Of a stretch of DNA of 37,145 nt, positions 15,379 through 24,262 are shown piece after piece. The stretch is from Halorubrum halophilum. GTDB lineage: Archaea > Halobacteriota > Halobacteria > Halobacteriales > Haloferacaceae. The DNA lies in contig NZ_BBJP01000023.1 in the NCBI RefSeq assembly GCF_000739595.1, positions 262,910 to 300,054 of the forward strand. The letters run 5' to 3'. The first letter of the stretch is position 1, and each line of letters opens with the position of its first letter. The notes beneath the pieces are model-generated. The model was not told where the DNA came from. It was given only the letters and a program-made list of their open reading frames with translations, and ran no database searches. The translations under genes and the position numbers were made by a program.

Positions 15379-16242
15379 ATGAGCTCAGACATTCGATTCA
15401 CCGACTTCAAGTCCGACAAGCAGCCGACGTGGTGCCCGGGGTGCGGCGACTTCGGGACCATGAACGGGATGATGAAGGCGCTCGCGGAGACGGGTAACGA
15501 CCCCGACAACACCTTCGTCGTCGCCGGCATCGGCTGTTCCGGAAAGATCGGCACGTACATGCACAGCTACGCGCTCCACGGCGTTCACGGGCGCGCGCTC
15601 CCGGTCGGCACCGGCGTCAAGATGGCCCGCCCCGACATCGAAGTGATGGTCGCCGGCGGCGACGGCGACGGCTACTCCATCGGCGCGGGCCACTTCGTCC
15701 ACGCCGTTCGGCGGAACGTCGACATGACGTACGTCGTGATGGACAACCGCATCTACGGGCTGACGAAGGGGCAGGCCTCGCCGACCTCGCGCGAGGACTT
15801 CGAGACGTCGACGAGCCCCGAGGGTCCGAAACAGCCGCCCGTTAACCCGCACGCGCTGGCGCTGGCGTCTGGCGCGACGTTCATCGCGCAGTCGTTCTCT
15901 TCGGACGCGCTCCGCCATCAGGAGATCATCCAGAAGGCGGTCGAACACGACGGGTTCGGCTTCGTGAACGTCTACTCGCCGTGCGTCACGTTCAACGACG
16001 TGGACACCTACGACTACTTCCGCGACTCGCTGGTCGACCTGAAGGAAGAGGACCACGACCCCAGCGACAAGGACGCCGCCAAAGACGTCATCTTCGACGA
16101 CGAGACGGAGCATCAGGGTATCATCTACCAGGACGAGGAGTCGGTACCGTACCACGAGCGTCACGGCGTCGACGAAGACATGTCCGTCATTCCGGACGGC
16201 GCGCCCGAGGGCGCGACGGACCTCGTGCGCGAGTTCTACTGA
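15379..16242 (+). CDS. korB: 2-oxoacid:ferredoxin oxidoreductase, beta subunit (TPP-binding)
   Basis: This 287-aa beta subunit binds thiamine diphosphate and an iron-sulfur cluster. QPTWCPGCGDFG (about 15-26) and GIGCSGKIGTY (about 50-60) supply three cysteines. A later Cys in YSPCVTFND (about 197-205) completes the usual four-cysteine set. The TPP/Mg motif reads VAGGDGDGYSIGAGHFVHAVRRNVDMTYVVMDNRIYGLTKGQASPTS. The order alpha then beta, the 3-nt gap and a GGAGG ribosome-binding site inside the end of korA (15366-15370, 8 nt before ATG) indicate one transcript with internal reinitiation. The acidic C-terminal extension after residue 215 is typical of halophiles. Confidence 0.92.
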   Translation: MSSDIRFTDFKSDKQPTWCPGCGDFGTMNGMMKALAETGNDPDNTFVVAGIGCSGKIGTYMHSYALHGVHGRALPVGTGVKMARPDIEVMVAGGDGDGYSIGAGHFVHAVRRNVDMTYVVMDNRIYGLTKGQASPTSREDFETSTSPEGPKQPPVNPHALALASGATFIAQSFSSDALRHQEIIQKAVEHDGFGFVNVYSPCVTFNDVDTYDYFRDSLVDLKEEDHDPSDKDAAKDVIFDDETEHQGIIYQDEESVPYHERHGVDEDMSVIPDGAPEGATDLVREFY

Positions 16243-16436
16243 ACCGGAACCGAACGCGGGACCCGGCTTTCCGTCCTGCGTTCCGATCGCGATCGCTTCT
16301 GCCGATTGGCGACGTTTCGCCGACCGAGACATTCCGACCTTAGTGGATCGCCAAAATCCGGCGACCGAGGCGGCTCACGGCCCCTTTGCAACCGGTTTCA
16401 GCAAACCTAATTACGTGGGTCTGTATTCACGGGTAT

Positions 16437-17672
16437 ATGGTTGATCGCTACGACGTCGTGATCGCGGGTGCCGGACCGGCGGGCGCCCAGTGCGCTCGCG
16501 ACCTGGCGACGCGAGACTACGACGTCGTCGTTCTCGAAACAGAGCAGGAAGACGAGTTTCCCCGCCAGAGCAACAAATCGACCGCCGGGACGTTCCCGTC
16601 GATGATGTCCTCCTTCGGGGTCCCCGACGACGTGGTGATGTCGTACACCGACGACGTGGTGTTGGAGTCGCCCAACAGCCACTACAAGAGCTACCAGCCC
16701 GGCGCGGTGTTGGAGTTCGCCGAGTTCAAGCGGTTCCTCGTCGCAGACGGCCGCGAGAACGGCGCCGAGTACCGGTTCGACTCGCGCGTCTCCCGGCCGA
16801 TCCTCGACGACGACGGCGTCATCGAGGGGGTCCGGTACAACGGCGACGAGGAGGTGTACGGCGAGGTGGTCGTCGACGCCACCGGCCCCGCGGCGCCGAT
16901 CGCGAGCGCCCTCGACGTGGTCGATCTGGAGCGGGAAAACCAGGCGATCGGGATCGAGTACGAGATGGAGGGCGTCGAGATGAACCACCCGGAGTACGCC
17001 GACCTGCGGCGGGCGATGATGCTCCGCCTCGACCACGACATCGCGCCCGGCGGCTACTCGTGGATCTTCGCGACCGGCGAGGACACCGCGAAGGTCGGGC
17101 TCTGTTACATCCAGAACGACCGGCACCGCGAGTTCGCACAGGAGGGGCAGACCGTCGACGGCTACCTCGACGCGTGGGTCGACCGCGATCCCCGCTTCGC
17201 CGACGCCGAGACGATCGACGAGAAGGTCCACCGCGGCTCCGCGCACATCCAGATGCCCGACGAGATGCACACCGACCGCTTCCTCGCGATCGGCGACACG
17301 GTCCCCTCCATCGACCCGCTGTGGGGCGAGGGGATCCACAAGGGGATGAAGTCGGCCCGCGCCGCGGCGGCCACCGTCGACCGGTGTCTCACCGACTCGG
17401 AGCGCCGCCTCGACGCCGAGAGCCTCGCCGTCTACGAGCGCCTCTGGCACCGCGACGTGGCGCCGCGGATGAAGTCGCGGCTGATGCTCACGCGGCTGCT
17501 GTACCTCGCGCCCAACGAGCGCTACGACCAGTTCATGCGCGACCTCCGGCAGGCGGAGGAGAACACGCTGGAGAAGGCGAACCAAGGCGAGAAGGCGTCG
17601 ATGGCGAAGCTGCTCCACCTCTCCGACGTCCCGCTGTTGGCGAAGTTCGCGCGCGAGCACCTGGGGTCGTAG
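16437..17672 (+). CDS. geranylgeranyl reductase family FAD-dependent oxidoreductase
   Basis: This 411-aa flavoprotein starts with a dinucleotide fold, YDVVIAGAGPAGAQCARDLATRDYDVVVLE. Later come VVVDATGPAAPIASALDV (about 142-159) and the second FAD contact FLAIGDTVPSIDPLWGEGIHKGMKSARAAA (about 281-310), the pattern of geranylgeranyl/digeranylgeranylglycerophospholipid reductases. Archaeal members saturate isoprenoid chains of membrane lipids or quinones, but haloarchaea carry several paralogues and the substrate here is unknown. The start is the ATG at 16437 (MVDRYDVVI) because CCTAATTACG lies about 28 nt upstream; an in-frame extension upstream is unlikely. It is probably a single-gene transcript. 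Confidence 0.85.
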   Translation: MVDRYDVVIAGAGPAGAQCARDLATRDYDVVVLETEQEDEFPRQSNKSTAGTFPSMMSSFGVPDDVVMSYTDDVVLESPNSHYKSYQPGAVLEFAEFKRFLVADGRENGAEYRFDSRVSRPILDDDGVIEGVRYNGDEEVYGEVVVDATGPAAPIASALDVVDLERENQAIGIEYEMEGVEMNHPEYADLRRAMMLRLDHDIAPGGYSWIFATGEDTAKVGLCYIQNDRHREFAQEGQTVDGYLDAWVDRDPRFADAETIDEKVHRGSAHIQMPDEMHTDRFLAIGDTVPSIDPLWGEGIHKGMKSARAAAATVDRCLTDSERRLDAESLAVYERLWHRDVAPRMKSRLMLTRLLYLAPNERYDQFMRDLRQAEENTLEKANQGEKASMAKLLHLSDVPLLAKFAREHLGS

Positions 17673-17769
17673 CGACGGTCCGTTCGGGCTGACGAGGCCG
17701 GATCCCGCAGAGACCCGCCGATTTAATGCGACGTGGGTAGTGTTACGATACCAAGAGCCCTGATGCACG

Positions 17770-18930
17770 ATGGATGACGTGGAACTGTCGGAGGGCGACG
17801 CCCTGCGCCGGATGTACCGGATCACCGCGGAGCAGGAGCGGTCGTTCGAGAGCAAGCTCCCGGATCTCCTCGATCTGGGCTGCGTCTACCTCGGGGTCGA
17901 GACCGGCTTTCTCACCGAGATCGACGACGACACCCAGCAGATCGTGGCCGCGAGCGGCGATCACGAGCTGCTCCAGTCAGGGCAGAGCTGCCCGCTGTCG
18001 AAGGCGTACTGCAGGAAGACGGTCGATGTCGACGGCGCGCTGACCGTCCAGCACGCGCGCGTCGAGGGGTGGGAGGAGGACGCCGCCTACGAGGAGTTCG
18101 GGCTGGAGACGTACATCGGGGCGAAGGTCGTCGTCAACCGCGGGGTGTACGGCACGTTCTGTTTCGCGGACACCGAGGCGCGCGACCGGCCCTTCTCCGA
18201 GGACGAGGAGACGTTCGTCGAGCTGATGGCCCAGTGGGTGAGCTACGAGATCTTCCAGAAGCAGGCCACCGAACGGATACAGAAACAGCGCGACCAGCTG
18301 GAGGAGTTCACCCGCGTCGTCTCCCACGACATCCGGAACCCGCTCGGCATCGTCGACGGCTACCTCGACTTGGCCGAAGAGACGGGCGACCCCGAGCACT
18401 TCGAACGGTGCCGCAACGCGATAGACCGGATGGGGTCGCTGATCGACGACCTGCTGTTTCTCACCCGCGAGGGGCAGACGATCGGGGGCCGCGAGGAGAT
18501 CCGGATCGACGAACTCGTCGAGGAGTGTTGGTCGTTCGTGAACGCGACCCATGCGACCCTCGAAGTCGACACCGACCGCGCCGTCTTGGGCGACTGGAGC
18601 CGGCTCCAGCAGGTGTTCGAGAACCTGTTTCGAAACGCCATCGAACACGGCGGCGAGGACGTGACGATCCGCGTCGGCGACCTGGACGGCGGCGACGGCG
18701 TCTACGTCGAGGACGACGGCGCGGGGATTCCCGAAGACGAGCGCGATCAGGTGTTCGTCGACGGGTTCACCACCGGCGAGTCCGGGACCGGGCTCGGGCT
18801 GACGATCATCCAGCAGGTCGTCTCGGCGCACGGCTGGGAGGTGTCGGTGACCGAGAGCGACGCGGGCGGGGCGCGGTTCGAGATCGGCGGGATGGAGCCG
18901 GTCGAGCCGGGGACGGAGGGTAGCGAGTAG
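17770..18930 (+). CDS. GAF-domain sensor histidine kinase
   Basis: This 386-aa soluble kinase has no membrane segment. Residues about 25-160 form a GAF-like sensor domain, ending RPFSEDEETFVELMAQWVSYEIF. A short coiled coil leads to the dimerisation/phosphoacceptor helix VVSHDIRNPLGIVDGYLD with His186. The ATPase domain follows, with N-box NLFRNAIEHGG, G1 DDGAGIPEDERDQVF and G2 GESGTGLGLTIIQQV. No response regulator is adjacent, which is common for haloarchaeal orphan kinases. The GAF part has three cysteines (about 38, 74 and 81) that might bind a cofactor or sense redox, but this is speculation. Downstream lies the structured repeat copy B. Confidence 0.92.
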   Translation: MDDVELSEGDALRRMYRITAEQERSFESKLPDLLDLGCVYLGVETGFLTEIDDDTQQIVAASGDHELLQSGQSCPLSKAYCRKTVDVDGALTVQHARVEGWEEDAAYEEFGLETYIGAKVVVNRGVYGTFCFADTEARDRPFSEDEETFVELMAQWVSYEIFQKQATERIQKQRDQLEEFTRVVSHDIRNPLGIVDGYLDLAEETGDPEHFERCRNAIDRMGSLIDDLLFLTREGQTIGGREEIRIDELVEECWSFVNATHATLEVDTDRAVLGDWSRLQQVFENLFRNAIEHGGEDVTIRVGDLDGGDGVYVEDDGAGIPEDERDQVFVDGFTTGESGTGLGLTIIQQVVSAHGWEVSVTESDAGGARFEIGGMEPVEPGTEGSE

Positions 18931-19108
18931 TCGAGCGGCTCCGTTTCGATCTCCACCGGGTGAGTATCTATCTCGGTTGCGGTCGATACGGACACGGCGG
19001 CGATCGATCGCGGGAGTAGGTATCGTACGTCGCAAGTGAGATTGGTTATAAGCGATCGAGTGGCGTTGCTGTCGGCTATTTATAAGCGATCGACGACTCT
19101 GTGGTGAA
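18931..19108. other. intergenic region with repeated TTATAAGCG boxes
   Basis: No gene is seen here. TTATAAGCGATCGA occurs at 19046-19059 and again at 19081-19094, and TTTATAAGCGA recurs just past copy B at 19366-19376. The middle one is positioned as the TATA box of repeat copy B. Confidence 0.6.
19079..19085 (+). promoter_or_regulatory. TATA-like box upstream of repeat copy B
   Basis: TTTATAA is centred about 29 nt before the conserved CCTCCAAAG start of copy B (19111), a normal archaeal promoter spacing. Confidence 0.6.
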
Positions 19109-19361
19109 GACCTCCAAAGCCCCAGCCGGTGAGGCGGGCGCACGCTCGTTGCGCTCCTCAGTCGCTCGTTCCACTCGCTCCCTGCGGTGCTTGCGTCGCC
19201 TGCGCCCGCCTCACCGGCTGCCCCTTTGAGTCCTCCCCACCCGCAACCGCACCGCAGCCTCACGCCTCCCCAGCCTCGTCGCTCGCCTCTGGCGAGCGAC
19301 TCCCTCGCGCGGGCGGTTCGCGCCGCGTTGCGGCGCTCACCGGGGCGCGCCACCGCCGCGT
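19109..19361 (+). repeat. structured intergenic repeat copy B (candidate ncRNA)
   Basis: The best-preserved copy runs plus strand. It starts CCTCCAAAGCCC. Stem P1 pairs 19123-19142 perfectly with 19201-19220 (20 bp), and just outside it CAAAG (19115-19119) can pair with CTTTG (19224-19228) in the following linker. The loop of P1 holds a C/T-rich core almost identical to copy A. Hairpin P2 is 19278-19300 (10-bp arms, TCT loop). Linker ACTCCCTCGCGCG leads to hairpin P3 at 19320-19336 (7-bp arms, GTT loop), flanked by a UC/UC internal loop and an outer pairing CGGT/ACCG. The end is GCGCGCCACCGC. Open frames across it are arginine-rich and not protein-like. Confidence 0.88.
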
Positions 19362-19538
19362 TCATTTATAAGCGATTGTCGCTATCGCTCATGTCTTTTT
19401 AAGTACGATCTTGCCACTGACGATCTGCAATACTCACTTTTGCAATCGAGCGGGGAGCAATCCTCAGTAACCGACTGTCGCGGGTGAATCCGACTGAAAA
19501 TAGGATTTCAACGTCGTCGTCGGAGAGAAACGGCGTCG
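19362..19538. other. intergenic region between repeat B and purNH
   Basis: This moderately AT-rich stretch contains TTTATAAGCG (19366-19375) and TTTTTAAG (19395-19402). No gene is recognised. It lies downstream of the purNH stop codon. Confidence 0.5.
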
Positions 19539-21143
19539 TCAGTCGTGCCGGAAACAGCGCGAGCCCGTAAACGCCATCGCCATGTCGTGTTCGTCGGCCG
19601 CGGCGATCACGTCCTCGTCGTTGACGGAGCCGCCGGGCTGGATCACGGCCTCGATGCCGGCCTCGGCCGCCTCCTCGATCGCGTCCGGGAACGGGAAGAA
19701 GGCGTCGGAGGCCATCACCGCGCCCTCGGCGGATTTCCCGTCCGCGTCCTTCTCGGCCTTCATCGCCGCCAGCGTGACGGCGTCGACGCGGGACACCTGC
19801 CCCATCCCGACGCCGACCGTCTCCGTGCCGGTCGCGAAGAGGATGCCGTTCGACTTGACGTGTTTGAGCGTCTTCCACGCGAAGGTCATCGTCTCAAGCT
19901 GCTCGTCGGTGGGCTCGCGCTCGGTGACCACCTCGAGGTCGCTCGCGGCCGGCGACTGGCGGTCCCGCTCCTGCACGAGGCGACCGCCGACGACCGGCTT
20001 CTCCGTGAATTGCTCGGAGAAGCGCTCGTCGCCCTCGCCGAGGGGGCCCACGTCGAGCACGCGGAGGTTCTTCTTCTCCCGGAGCACGTCGAGCGCGCTG
20101 TCGGTGTAGCCGGGCGCGACGACGACCTCCTTGAAGGAGTCGACGACCGCGTCAGCGGTGTCGGCGTCGCACTCGCGGTTCAGCGCGACGATGCCGCCGA
20201 ACGCGGACTTCGCGTCGGTGCGGAGCGCGCGGTCGTACGCGTCCGCGAGCGTGTCGCTCGTCGCGCAGCCGGCCGGGTTCGTGTGCTTGATCACGGCGGC
20301 CGCGGGCTCGTCGAACTCCTTGACGAGGTTCAACGCGGCGTCGGCGTCGTTGTAGTTGTTGTACCCCATCCCCTTCGCACCGGAGTTCAGTTGGGGCGCA
20401 TCGACGACGCTCGCCTCCTCGCAGCCGTCGTCGACGTAGAGCGCGGCATCCTGATGGGGGTTCTCGCCGTACCGCAGCGTGTCGGCGCGCTCCTCGGAGA
20501 CGAACCGTCGCTCGGGGAAGTCGCCGCCTGCGTCGCCGTCGACGGTCACGTTCACGGGGGCGCCGTCGCCGTCGCGCTCGACCGTCACCCGGTCCTCGGC
20601 GAACCACCGCACCGCCCGCGGGTACGCCGTGAACTCGGCGTCGTGAAGCACGCGGTCCTTCAGCGCGTCGGCGTCGTCGCCCTCGTAGACGGGCACCGGC
20701 TCCTGCGTGACGATCGGGCCCGCGTCGACCTCCTCGGTGACGACGTGAACGGTACAGCCGGTGGTGCGGACGCCGGCGTCGAGCACCTGCTCGTGGGCGT
20801 CCGTGCCGGGGAACGCGGGCAAAAGCGACGGGTGGACGTTCAGCGTCGCCGGCGCTGCGTCGAGGAACTCGTCGGTGAGCACGCGCATGTACCCGTCCAG
20901 ACAGACGAGGTCGAAGTCGTACCCGGCCAGTCGGTCGACGATCCGTCGCTCGTGCGACTCGCGCGATTCCCCCTCCTCGCGCTCGACGACCTCGGTCGGG
21001 ATCCGGCGCTCCGTCGCGGCCTCCAGCACGGGCGCCTGTTCGCGGTTGGTCAGGACGACCGACAGCTCCGCGCCGCCCGGCGCGGCGTCGGCGATGTGTC
21101 TGAGGTTCCGTCCCCGGTTGCTCGCGAGTCCGGCGATCTTCAT
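19539..21143 (-). CDS. purNH: fused GAR transformylase (PurN) - AICAR transformylase (PurH C-terminal) protein
   Basis: This 534-aa purine biosynthesis protein joins two folate-dependent formyl transferases. Residues 1-185 are PurN: GLASNRGRNLRHI, then catalytic Asn102 and His104 in LNVHPSLLPAFPG and Asp140 in TEEVDAGPIV. Residues about 205-534 are the AICAR transformylase domain of PurH: LRYGENPHQDAALY, NSGAKGMGYNNYNDADAAL, KHTNPAGCA (catalytic Lys-His), SDAFFPFPDAIEEAAEAGIEAVIQPGGS and the C-terminal GSRCFRH. The usual N-terminal IMP cyclohydrolase domain of PurH is absent, so a separate cyclohydrolase such as archaeal PurO is expected elsewhere. The start is the ATG at 21143 (MKIAGLASN); GGATATACGC (minus strand, 21163-21172) lies about 25 nt upstream. 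It is divergent from purB. Confidence 0.93.
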   Translation of the reverse strand: MKIAGLASNRGRNLRHIADAAPGGAELSVVLTNREQAPVLEAATERRIPTEVVEREEGESRESHERRIVDRLAGYDFDLVCLDGYMRVLTDEFLDAAPATLNVHPSLLPAFPGTDAHEQVLDAGVRTTGCTVHVVTEEVDAGPIVTQEPVPVYEGDDADALKDRVLHDAEFTAYPRAVRWFAEDRVTVERDGDGAPVNVTVDGDAGGDFPERRFVSEERADTLRYGENPHQDAALYVDDGCEEASVVDAPQLNSGAKGMGYNNYNDADAALNLVKEFDEPAAAVIKHTNPAGCATSDTLADAYDRALRTDAKSAFGGIVALNRECDADTADAVVDSFKEVVVAPGYTDSALDVLREKKNLRVLDVGPLGEGDERFSEQFTEKPVVGGRLVQERDRQSPAASDLEVVTEREPTDEQLETMTFAWKTLKHVKSNGILFATGTETVGVGMGQVSRVDAVTLAAMKAEKDADGKSAEGAVMASDAFFPFPDAIEEAAEAGIEAVIQPGGSVNDEDVIAAADEHDMAMAFTGSRCFRHD

Positions 21144-21311
21144 ACCTGTGGGGTCCGACCGATCGCGTATATCCATTGCGGTCCGCGGCGGGAGTGTGTT
21201 CACGTTCGCGGATATATATCAGGTAAGAACCCGGCGGAGATCGAGAACGGATCCACGTCCGTGCGTCTCCCCATCGACACGCTTTTGCTGGCTCCGGCGG
21301 CAGTCGCGGAC

Positions 21312-22787
21312 ATGACCGACGCCGACGACACGCCCGGCGACGACGCACCGGCCGACGAACCGATCCCCGGGCTGTCGCGCTCGGACCCCCTCGCGGCGGT
21401 GTCCCCGCTCGACGGGCGGTACGCCTCCCGGACCACGCCGCTGTCGCCGTACGCGAGCGAGGCCGCGCTCATGCGCGCCCGGACTCGCGTCGAGGTCGAG
21501 TACCTGATCGAACTGGCCGCACTCGACGCGACCCCCATCTCTCTCGACGAGACGGCCGAGGCGGCGCTTCGGGCGATCTACGAGGATTTCTCCGCCGAGG
21601 ACGCTCGCCTCGTCAAGGCGCTTGAGGTCGAGGGCGCCGAGGGGTACGACGCGACCAACCACGACGTGAAGGCGGTCGAGTACTTCCTGCGGGTCCGACT
21701 CGACGACCTCGAGGAGTCTGACACGATCGCCGAGAGCGAGGCGCTGTACCCGTGGATCCACTTCGGGCTCACGAGCGAGGACGTGAACAACCTCGCGCAC
21801 CGACTCTTGGTGAAACAGGCCGTGAGCGAGGCGATCGTCCCCGCGATCCGCGAGGTCCGGGACGCGCTCGCCGACCTCGCGCGGGAGCACCGCGAGACGC
21901 CGATGCTGGCGCGTACCCACGGCCAACCCGCGACGCCGACGACGTTCGGCAAGGAGATGGCCGTGTACGCCTCGCGGCTCGGCCGTGCGCTCGGGCGGGT
22001 CGTCGTCGCGAACGGCGACCTCTCTGGCAAGCTCGCGGGCGCGTCCGGCACGTACGCGGCCCACGACGCCGCCTACCCCGAGGTCGACTGGCCCGCCTTC
22101 GCCGAGTCGTTCGTGCGCGGGCTCGATCTGGAGCACACGCGGCTCGCGACGCAGGTGAACCCCTGCGACGACTTGGCAGCGCTGTTCGACGCGCTGCGGG
22201 GCGTCAACAACGTCCTCCTCGATCTCGACCTCGACGCGTGGCTGTACGTCTCCGACCGCTACCTCGGCCAGCGGACCGTCGAGGGCGAGACCGGCTCCTC
22301 GACGATGCCGCACAAGGTGAACCCGATCGACTTCGAGAACAGCGAGGGGAACCTCTCGAAGGCGAACTCGGATCTGGCCTTCCTCGCCGACTACGTGACG
22401 ACCTCGCGGCTCCAGCGCGACCTCTCCGACTCGACGGTCAAGCGCAACGTCGGCGCCGCCCTCGCGCACTGCCTGATCGGCTACTCGAAGGCTGGCGACG
22501 GGCTCGCGTCGATCGTTCCGAACGAGACCGTCATGCGCGAGGAGCTGGCGGCGACACCAGAGGTGATCGGCGAGGCGGTCCAGACGATCCTCCGCCGTGA
22601 GGGCGACACGGACGCCTACGAGCGCGTGAAGGACCTGACGCGGGGCAAGCGCGTCACTCTCGATAACTTCCGCGACCTCTTCGACGACCTCGACGTCGAC
22701 GAGGGCGTCCGCGAGGAGCTGAAGGCGTTGACGCCCGCAGGGTACACCGGCGTCGCCGACGAGTTGGTCGACGAGATCGACGAGTAA
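21312..22787 (+). CDS. purB: adenylosuccinate lyase
   Basis: This 491-aa protein belongs to the fumarase/aspartase superfamily. It cleaves SAICAR to AICAR and adenylosuccinate to AMP, each with release of fumarate. Visible signatures are the opening AVSPLDGRYASRTTPLSPYASEAAL, KAVEYFLRVRL with ALYPWIHFGLTSEDVNN, the THGQPATPTTFGKEMAVYASRL block with its catalytic His, and the flexible loop GSSTMPHKVNPIDFENSEGNL near residue 328 carrying the superfamily GSSxMPxKxNP motif. The N-terminal 25 residues are an acidic halophilic extension. The start is the ATG at 21312; CGCTTTTGC lies about 28 nt upstream. Head-to-head with purNH across 168 nt, it places two consecutive pathway steps under one intergenic control region. 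Confidence 0.95.
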   Translation: MTDADDTPGDDAPADEPIPGLSRSDPLAAVSPLDGRYASRTTPLSPYASEAALMRARTRVEVEYLIELAALDATPISLDETAEAALRAIYEDFSAEDARLVKALEVEGAEGYDATNHDVKAVEYFLRVRLDDLEESDTIAESEALYPWIHFGLTSEDVNNLAHRLLVKQAVSEAIVPAIREVRDALADLAREHRETPMLARTHGQPATPTTFGKEMAVYASRLGRALGRVVVANGDLSGKLAGASGTYAAHDAAYPEVDWPAFAESFVRGLDLEHTRLATQVNPCDDLAALFDALRGVNNVLLDLDLDAWLYVSDRYLGQRTVEGETGSSTMPHKVNPIDFENSEGNLSKANSDLAFLADYVTTSRLQRDLSDSTVKRNVGAALAHCLIGYSKAGDGLASIVPNETVMREELAATPEVIGEAVQTILRREGDTDAYERVKDLTRGKRVTLDNFRDLFDDLDVDEGVREELKALTPAGYTGVADELVDEIDE

Positions 22788-22828
22788 CGCCACAAAAGGT
22801 TTAGTCGTCGCGGGAGCAGGTGGCACCG

Positions 22829-23191
22829 ATGCCCTCCGACGACAGCGAGACGGAGTACTCCGTCTTCGACGACGAACGGACCGACGAGCGAGACCGCGCG
22901 ACCGACGATCGGGATCGTTCGGCAGGCGATCGAGACCGCACCGCGGGCGATCAGTCCCCCGCGACCGACGACCGCCACGATTCGATCGCCGCCGGCGAGG
23001 GACGCGGCTGTCCGAAGTGCGGCGGCGAGGAGACCGAGACGGACGAGATCGCCACGAGCGGCACCGGCCTCACCAAGATGCTCGACGTACAGAACCGCCA
23101 GTTCACGGTGGTCTCGTGCGCGGACTGCGGCTACTCGGAGCTGTACAAGGGACGCTCGACCGGCGACGCGATCGACTTCTTCATCGGGTAG
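22829..23191 (+). CDS. zinc-ribbon nucleic-acid-binding-type protein (DUF2082-like)
   Basis: This 120-aa protein has two parts. Residues 1-55 are very acidic and arginine-rich, with a degenerate short repeat (RDRATDD, RDRSAGD, RDRTAGD). Residues 58-120 are a zinc ribbon: CPKCGGEETETDEIATSGTG, then LTKMLDVQNRQFTVVSCADCGYSELYKG, the pattern of the Zn_ribbon_13/DUF2082 family. Two CxxC pairs would bind one zinc. Function is unknown. The ATG at 22829 is preferred to the GTG 9 nt upstream because AAGGTTTAGT lies about 27 nt before it. The gene follows purB by 41 nt but seems to have its own promoter. Confidence 0.82.
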   Translation: MPSDDSETEYSVFDDERTDERDRATDDRDRSAGDRDRTAGDQSPATDDRHDSIAAGEGRGCPKCGGEETETDEIATSGTGLTKMLDVQNRQFTVVSCADCGYSELYKGRSTGDAIDFFIG

Positions 23192-23291
23192 GTGGGCGCG
23201 ACGCGGCCGAGACCGTCCCTCTTTTGAACTCTCTTACGCCCCGTCGATTGCGACCGATTTATGTCGGCGGAAAGAAACGTCACGACCGCGC

Positions 23292-24176
23292 ATGGTCTCC
23301 CTCCGTTCACCCTCGACCCTCCCGGTCGTCGGCGTCCTCGCCGACGGCAGAACGTACAGACACCTGTTGTACCTCCTGCTCGCGATCCCGCTCGGGTTCG
23401 TCTACTCGATGCTGTTCTCGTTCGGGTTCATGTTCGGACTCGTGTTCTCCGCGGTGCTGGTCGGCTTCGTCATCCTGCTGGCGACGCTCATCGGCGCCCG
23501 GATCGCCGCCGGCTTCGAGCGCTGGCTCGCCAACCGGCTGCTGGGGACGGACCTCGACCGGTACGACGACGTGCCCGCCGACACGGACGGCGCGGTCGCG
23601 GGCGTCAGAAAGTACGTCGACGCGGCGTCGACGTGGCGGGGCGTCGGCTTCCTCTCGCTGAAGTTCTTCGTCACCGTGGTCGCGTTCGTCCCTCTGGTCG
23701 CGCTCGCGAACGGGCTCCCGCTGCTTCTCGCCCCGCTGCGGTACCCCTACGTGGCCAACTTCGGCGAGTCCAACGGGGAGCCGGTAACGTGGGCGATCGA
23801 CACGCTCCCCGAGGCGTTGCTGGCGGTCCTGCTCGGCGTCGTCGGAGTCCTTGTGGCGCTCCACGTCACGAACTTCGTCGCGTACGTCTGTCGGCAGATG
23901 GCGACCGCGCTGCTCGGGGAGCCGAGGACGGACGAGGAGGCGTCTGCCGCGGAGTCGGCGGCGGACGACGGGGGTCCGGTGACAGTCGACGACTCGAGCG
24001 GGAGCGACGATTCTAGTGGGAGCGACGACGAGTCGCCGGCCGCCGAGTCCGCGCCTCCCGAACCGGACGAGTTCATCCCGGCGGACGCGGTTGAGCCGGG
24101 CTCGGGCGACGATACAGGCTCAGCCGGCGATACAGGCTCGGCGGACGAGCCGGTCCGGGACGACGGCGGCTCCTGA
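23292..24176 (+). CDS. multi-pass membrane protein with sensor-like domain
   Basis: This 294-aa protein has about four membrane segments: paired hydrophobic stretches at 26-75 and 122-150, and one at 175-200. The arrangement resembles the putative sensor domain (PF13796-like) found in some bacterial and archaeal histidine kinases, here without any kinase attached. Residues 210-294 are an acidic Ser/Asp/Gly tail with short repeats (DDSSGSDDSSGSDDE, GSGDDTGSAGDTGSADE), probably disordered and cytoplasmic. A CGATTTATGTC box sits about 30 nt before the ATG. Function is unknown and the sensor call is tentative. Confidence 0.75.
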   Translation: MVSLRSPSTLPVVGVLADGRTYRHLLYLLLAIPLGFVYSMLFSFGFMFGLVFSAVLVGFVILLATLIGARIAAGFERWLANRLLGTDLDRYDDVPADTDGAVAGVRKYVDAASTWRGVGFLSLKFFVTVVAFVPLVALANGLPLLLAPLRYPYVANFGESNGEPVTWAIDTLPEALLAVLLGVVGVLVALHVTNFVAYVCRQMATALLGEPRTDEEASAAESAADDGGPVTVDDSSGSDDSSGSDDESPAAESAPPEPDEFIPADAVEPGSGDDTGSAGDTGSADEPVRDDGGS

Positions 24177-24262
24177 TCCGGCGCCGCGGCTGCCGTGACC
24201 GCCGCGGCCGCCGCGATCCCCGCCCCCGGAGCGCTTATTCTCGTGCGACCGTCAGAGTCGGT

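Noticed and set aside
19545-21311. Long plus-strand extension in front of purB
   Set aside because: It is antisense to purNH. The PurB homology begins just after the ATG at 21312, which has its own TATA-like box.
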